This document shows, in pieces, positions 41,862 through 42,718 of a stretch of DNA of 42,718 bases (position 1 is its first letter; every line of letters begins with the position of its first letter). Below the pieces are notes generated by a model, which did no database searches, was not told the origin of the DNA, and was given only the letters and a program-made list of their open reading frames with translations. Where the stretch lies: NCBI GenBank assembly GCA_020249265.1, contig JADCGA010000036.1, positions 1 to 42,718 of the forward strand. The letters run 5' to 3'. Made by a program: the position numbers and the translations under genes. Source of the DNA: Roseomonas sp. GTDB taxonomy: Bacteria; Pseudomonadota; Alphaproteobacteria; Acetobacterales; Acetobacteraceae.

Positions 41862-42718
41862 AACAACGACCACTCACCAAGAAGGCGCCAGCCGACCCGG
41901 ACGCGCTGAAAATATCGCCAGCCCAGGTGCTGCCGCGCCTCGCGGCACTGCGCACCGCGCCGATCGCCGATCTGAAGGAGCAATGGCGCATGCTCTACGG
42001 CAAGGAGCCGCCAGCCTTCAGCAGAAGCTACATCGAAAGCAGGCTCGCCTATCGCATCCAGGAACTCGCCTATGGCGGGCTGCGGCCGGAAACACGCACA
42101 CAGTCCTTCAATACCACCACCTCGATGGGGCGCCTTACGCTGAACATCCTGCTCAGCTTCGCACAATTCGAACGCGAGGTGATTGGCGAGCGCATCCGGG
42201 ACAAGGTGGCAGCCTCCAAGGCGCGCGGCATGTGGATGGGGGGCAAGGTGCCGCTCGGCTATGAAGTGGCCAATCGCAAGCTGGTGGTGAATGAAGCCGA
42301 GGCGAAAAGCGTGCGACAGGTGTTTGGATTCTTCGCCGAGACAGCCTCCGGCACTGAGACCGTGCAACGCCTGCAAGCGAAGCGCGTCACCAGCAAGTCC
42401 GGGCGGCTGCTGAACAAGGGTGATGTCTACAAGATCCTAAACCTGCGCTCCTATGTCGGCGAGGTCGAGCACAAGGGGCGCATCTATCCCGGCGAGCATC
42501 AGGCGATCGTGCCGCGTGCGCTGTGGAACAAGGTGCATGCGCTGCTGCAAACCAGCCCACGGGCGCGCGTAGTGCAGAATCGCCGCCACCAGACAGCGCT
42601 GCTGAAGGGGCTGATATTTGGCCTGGATGGAAGGGCACTGTCGCCAACGCATTCGCGCAAGAAGGGGCGGATGTATCGCTACTACGTCGCGCAGCGCGTA
42701 TTGAAGCACGAGCCCACC
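41858..42718 (+). CDS. DUF2924 protein fused to a serine recombinase lacking its catalytic end (partial)
   Basis: The frame is open from ATG 41858 to the window edge (287 residues so far). Residues 1-80 are a DUF2924 domain (LPRLAALRTAPIADLKEQWR, SRSYIESRLAYRIQELAYGG). At about residue 81 (42098-42103) it changes abruptly into a large serine recombinase: TQSFNTTTSMGRLTLNILLSFAQFEREVIGERI, then GYEVANRKLVVNEAEA of the recombinase domain. DUF2924 and recombinase are normally separate neighbouring genes. The fusion lacks the resolvase N-terminal residues that carry the catalytic Ser and Arg, so an internal deletion probably joined two genes and killed the recombinase. Confidence 0.82.
   Translation, partial: MKQRPLTKKAPADPDALKISPAQVLPRLAALRTAPIADLKEQWRMLYGKEPPAFSRSYIESRLAYRIQELAYGGLRPETRTQSFNTTTSMGRLTLNILLSFAQFEREVIGERIRDKVAASKARGMWMGGKVPLGYEVANRKLVVNEAEAKSVRQVFGFFAETASGTETVQRLQAKRVTSKSGRLLNKGDVYKILNLRSYVGEVEHKGRIYPGEHQAIVPRALWNKVHALLQTSPRARVVQNRRHQTALLKGLIFGLDGRALSPTHSRKKGRMYRYYVAQRVLKHEPT

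Noticed and set aside
41830-42264. 144-residue open frame on the plus strand at the right edge
   Set aside because: It is a shadow of the DUF2924-recombinase fusion, which is the frame with clear domain matches but has no stop before the window end.
1-42718. CRISPR array or rRNA genes
   Set aside because: No regularly spaced direct repeats of 25-40 bases and no rRNA-like conserved blocks were seen.

Overview
The window looks like chromosomal DNA of a GC-rich alphaproteobacterium, probably Rhodospirillales/Acetobacteraceae. The evidence is a Bug/TctC periplasmic receptor, many ABC uptake operons whose genes overlap by 1-8 bases, frequent TTG/GTG starts in coupled genes, and at the right edge a DUF2924/serine-recombinase cassette of a kind common in that class. 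No tRNA, rRNA or CRISPR array was seen. All assignments come from reading translated sequence and recalling families; no search was run.

Left edge (1-3.1 kb): the tail of an unidentified protein, a Bug receptor, a Phd/YefM-type antitoxin whose PemK/MazF-like toxin partner carries an in-frame stop, and a remnant of a TPR-type protein.

Centre (3.1-37.1 kb): a long run of genes for scavenging phosphorus. In order: (i) phnCDE divergent from a phosphite dehydrogenase (ptxD); (ii) a Ugp/MalK-type ABC importer co-directional with a metallophosphoesterase and an alkaline-phosphatase-superfamily phosphodiesterase; (iii) an ABC importer of the 2-aminoethylphosphonate/iron type; (iv) a frameshifted MFS gene, a decayed phnE fragment and an IS256-family fragment; (v) a dipeptide-type ABC operon ending in a transglutaminase-like enzyme; (vi) a second phosphonate importer (phnD-phnE-phnC) with a LysR regulator; (vii) a second dipeptide-type ABC operon with two tandem binding proteins, ending in a PHP-domain hydrolase and a PhnZ-like HD-domain diiron oxygenase.

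The most interesting signal is regulatory. Upstream of the second phn operon and of both dipeptide-type operons there are runs of CTGTCAT-like 7-mers at an exact 11-base period, which is the layout of PhoB boxes. This ties the two peptide-type importers to phosphate starvation. Together with the transglutaminase-like, PHP and PhnZ-like enzymes, it suggests that they import phosphorus-bearing substrates (phosphonopeptides or other organophosphorus conjugates) rather than ordinary peptides. The substrate is inference.

Right edge (37.1-42.7 kb): a degraded mobile element. It has a truncated ParB/methylase-like start, a hypothetical remnant, a helicase-like protein with a 60-base palindrome inside its coding sequence, a Toprim primase, a low-GC control region, a small conserved-looking ORF, and a DUF2924 protein fused in frame to a serine recombinase that has lost its catalytic N-terminus. 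The last gene runs off the window.
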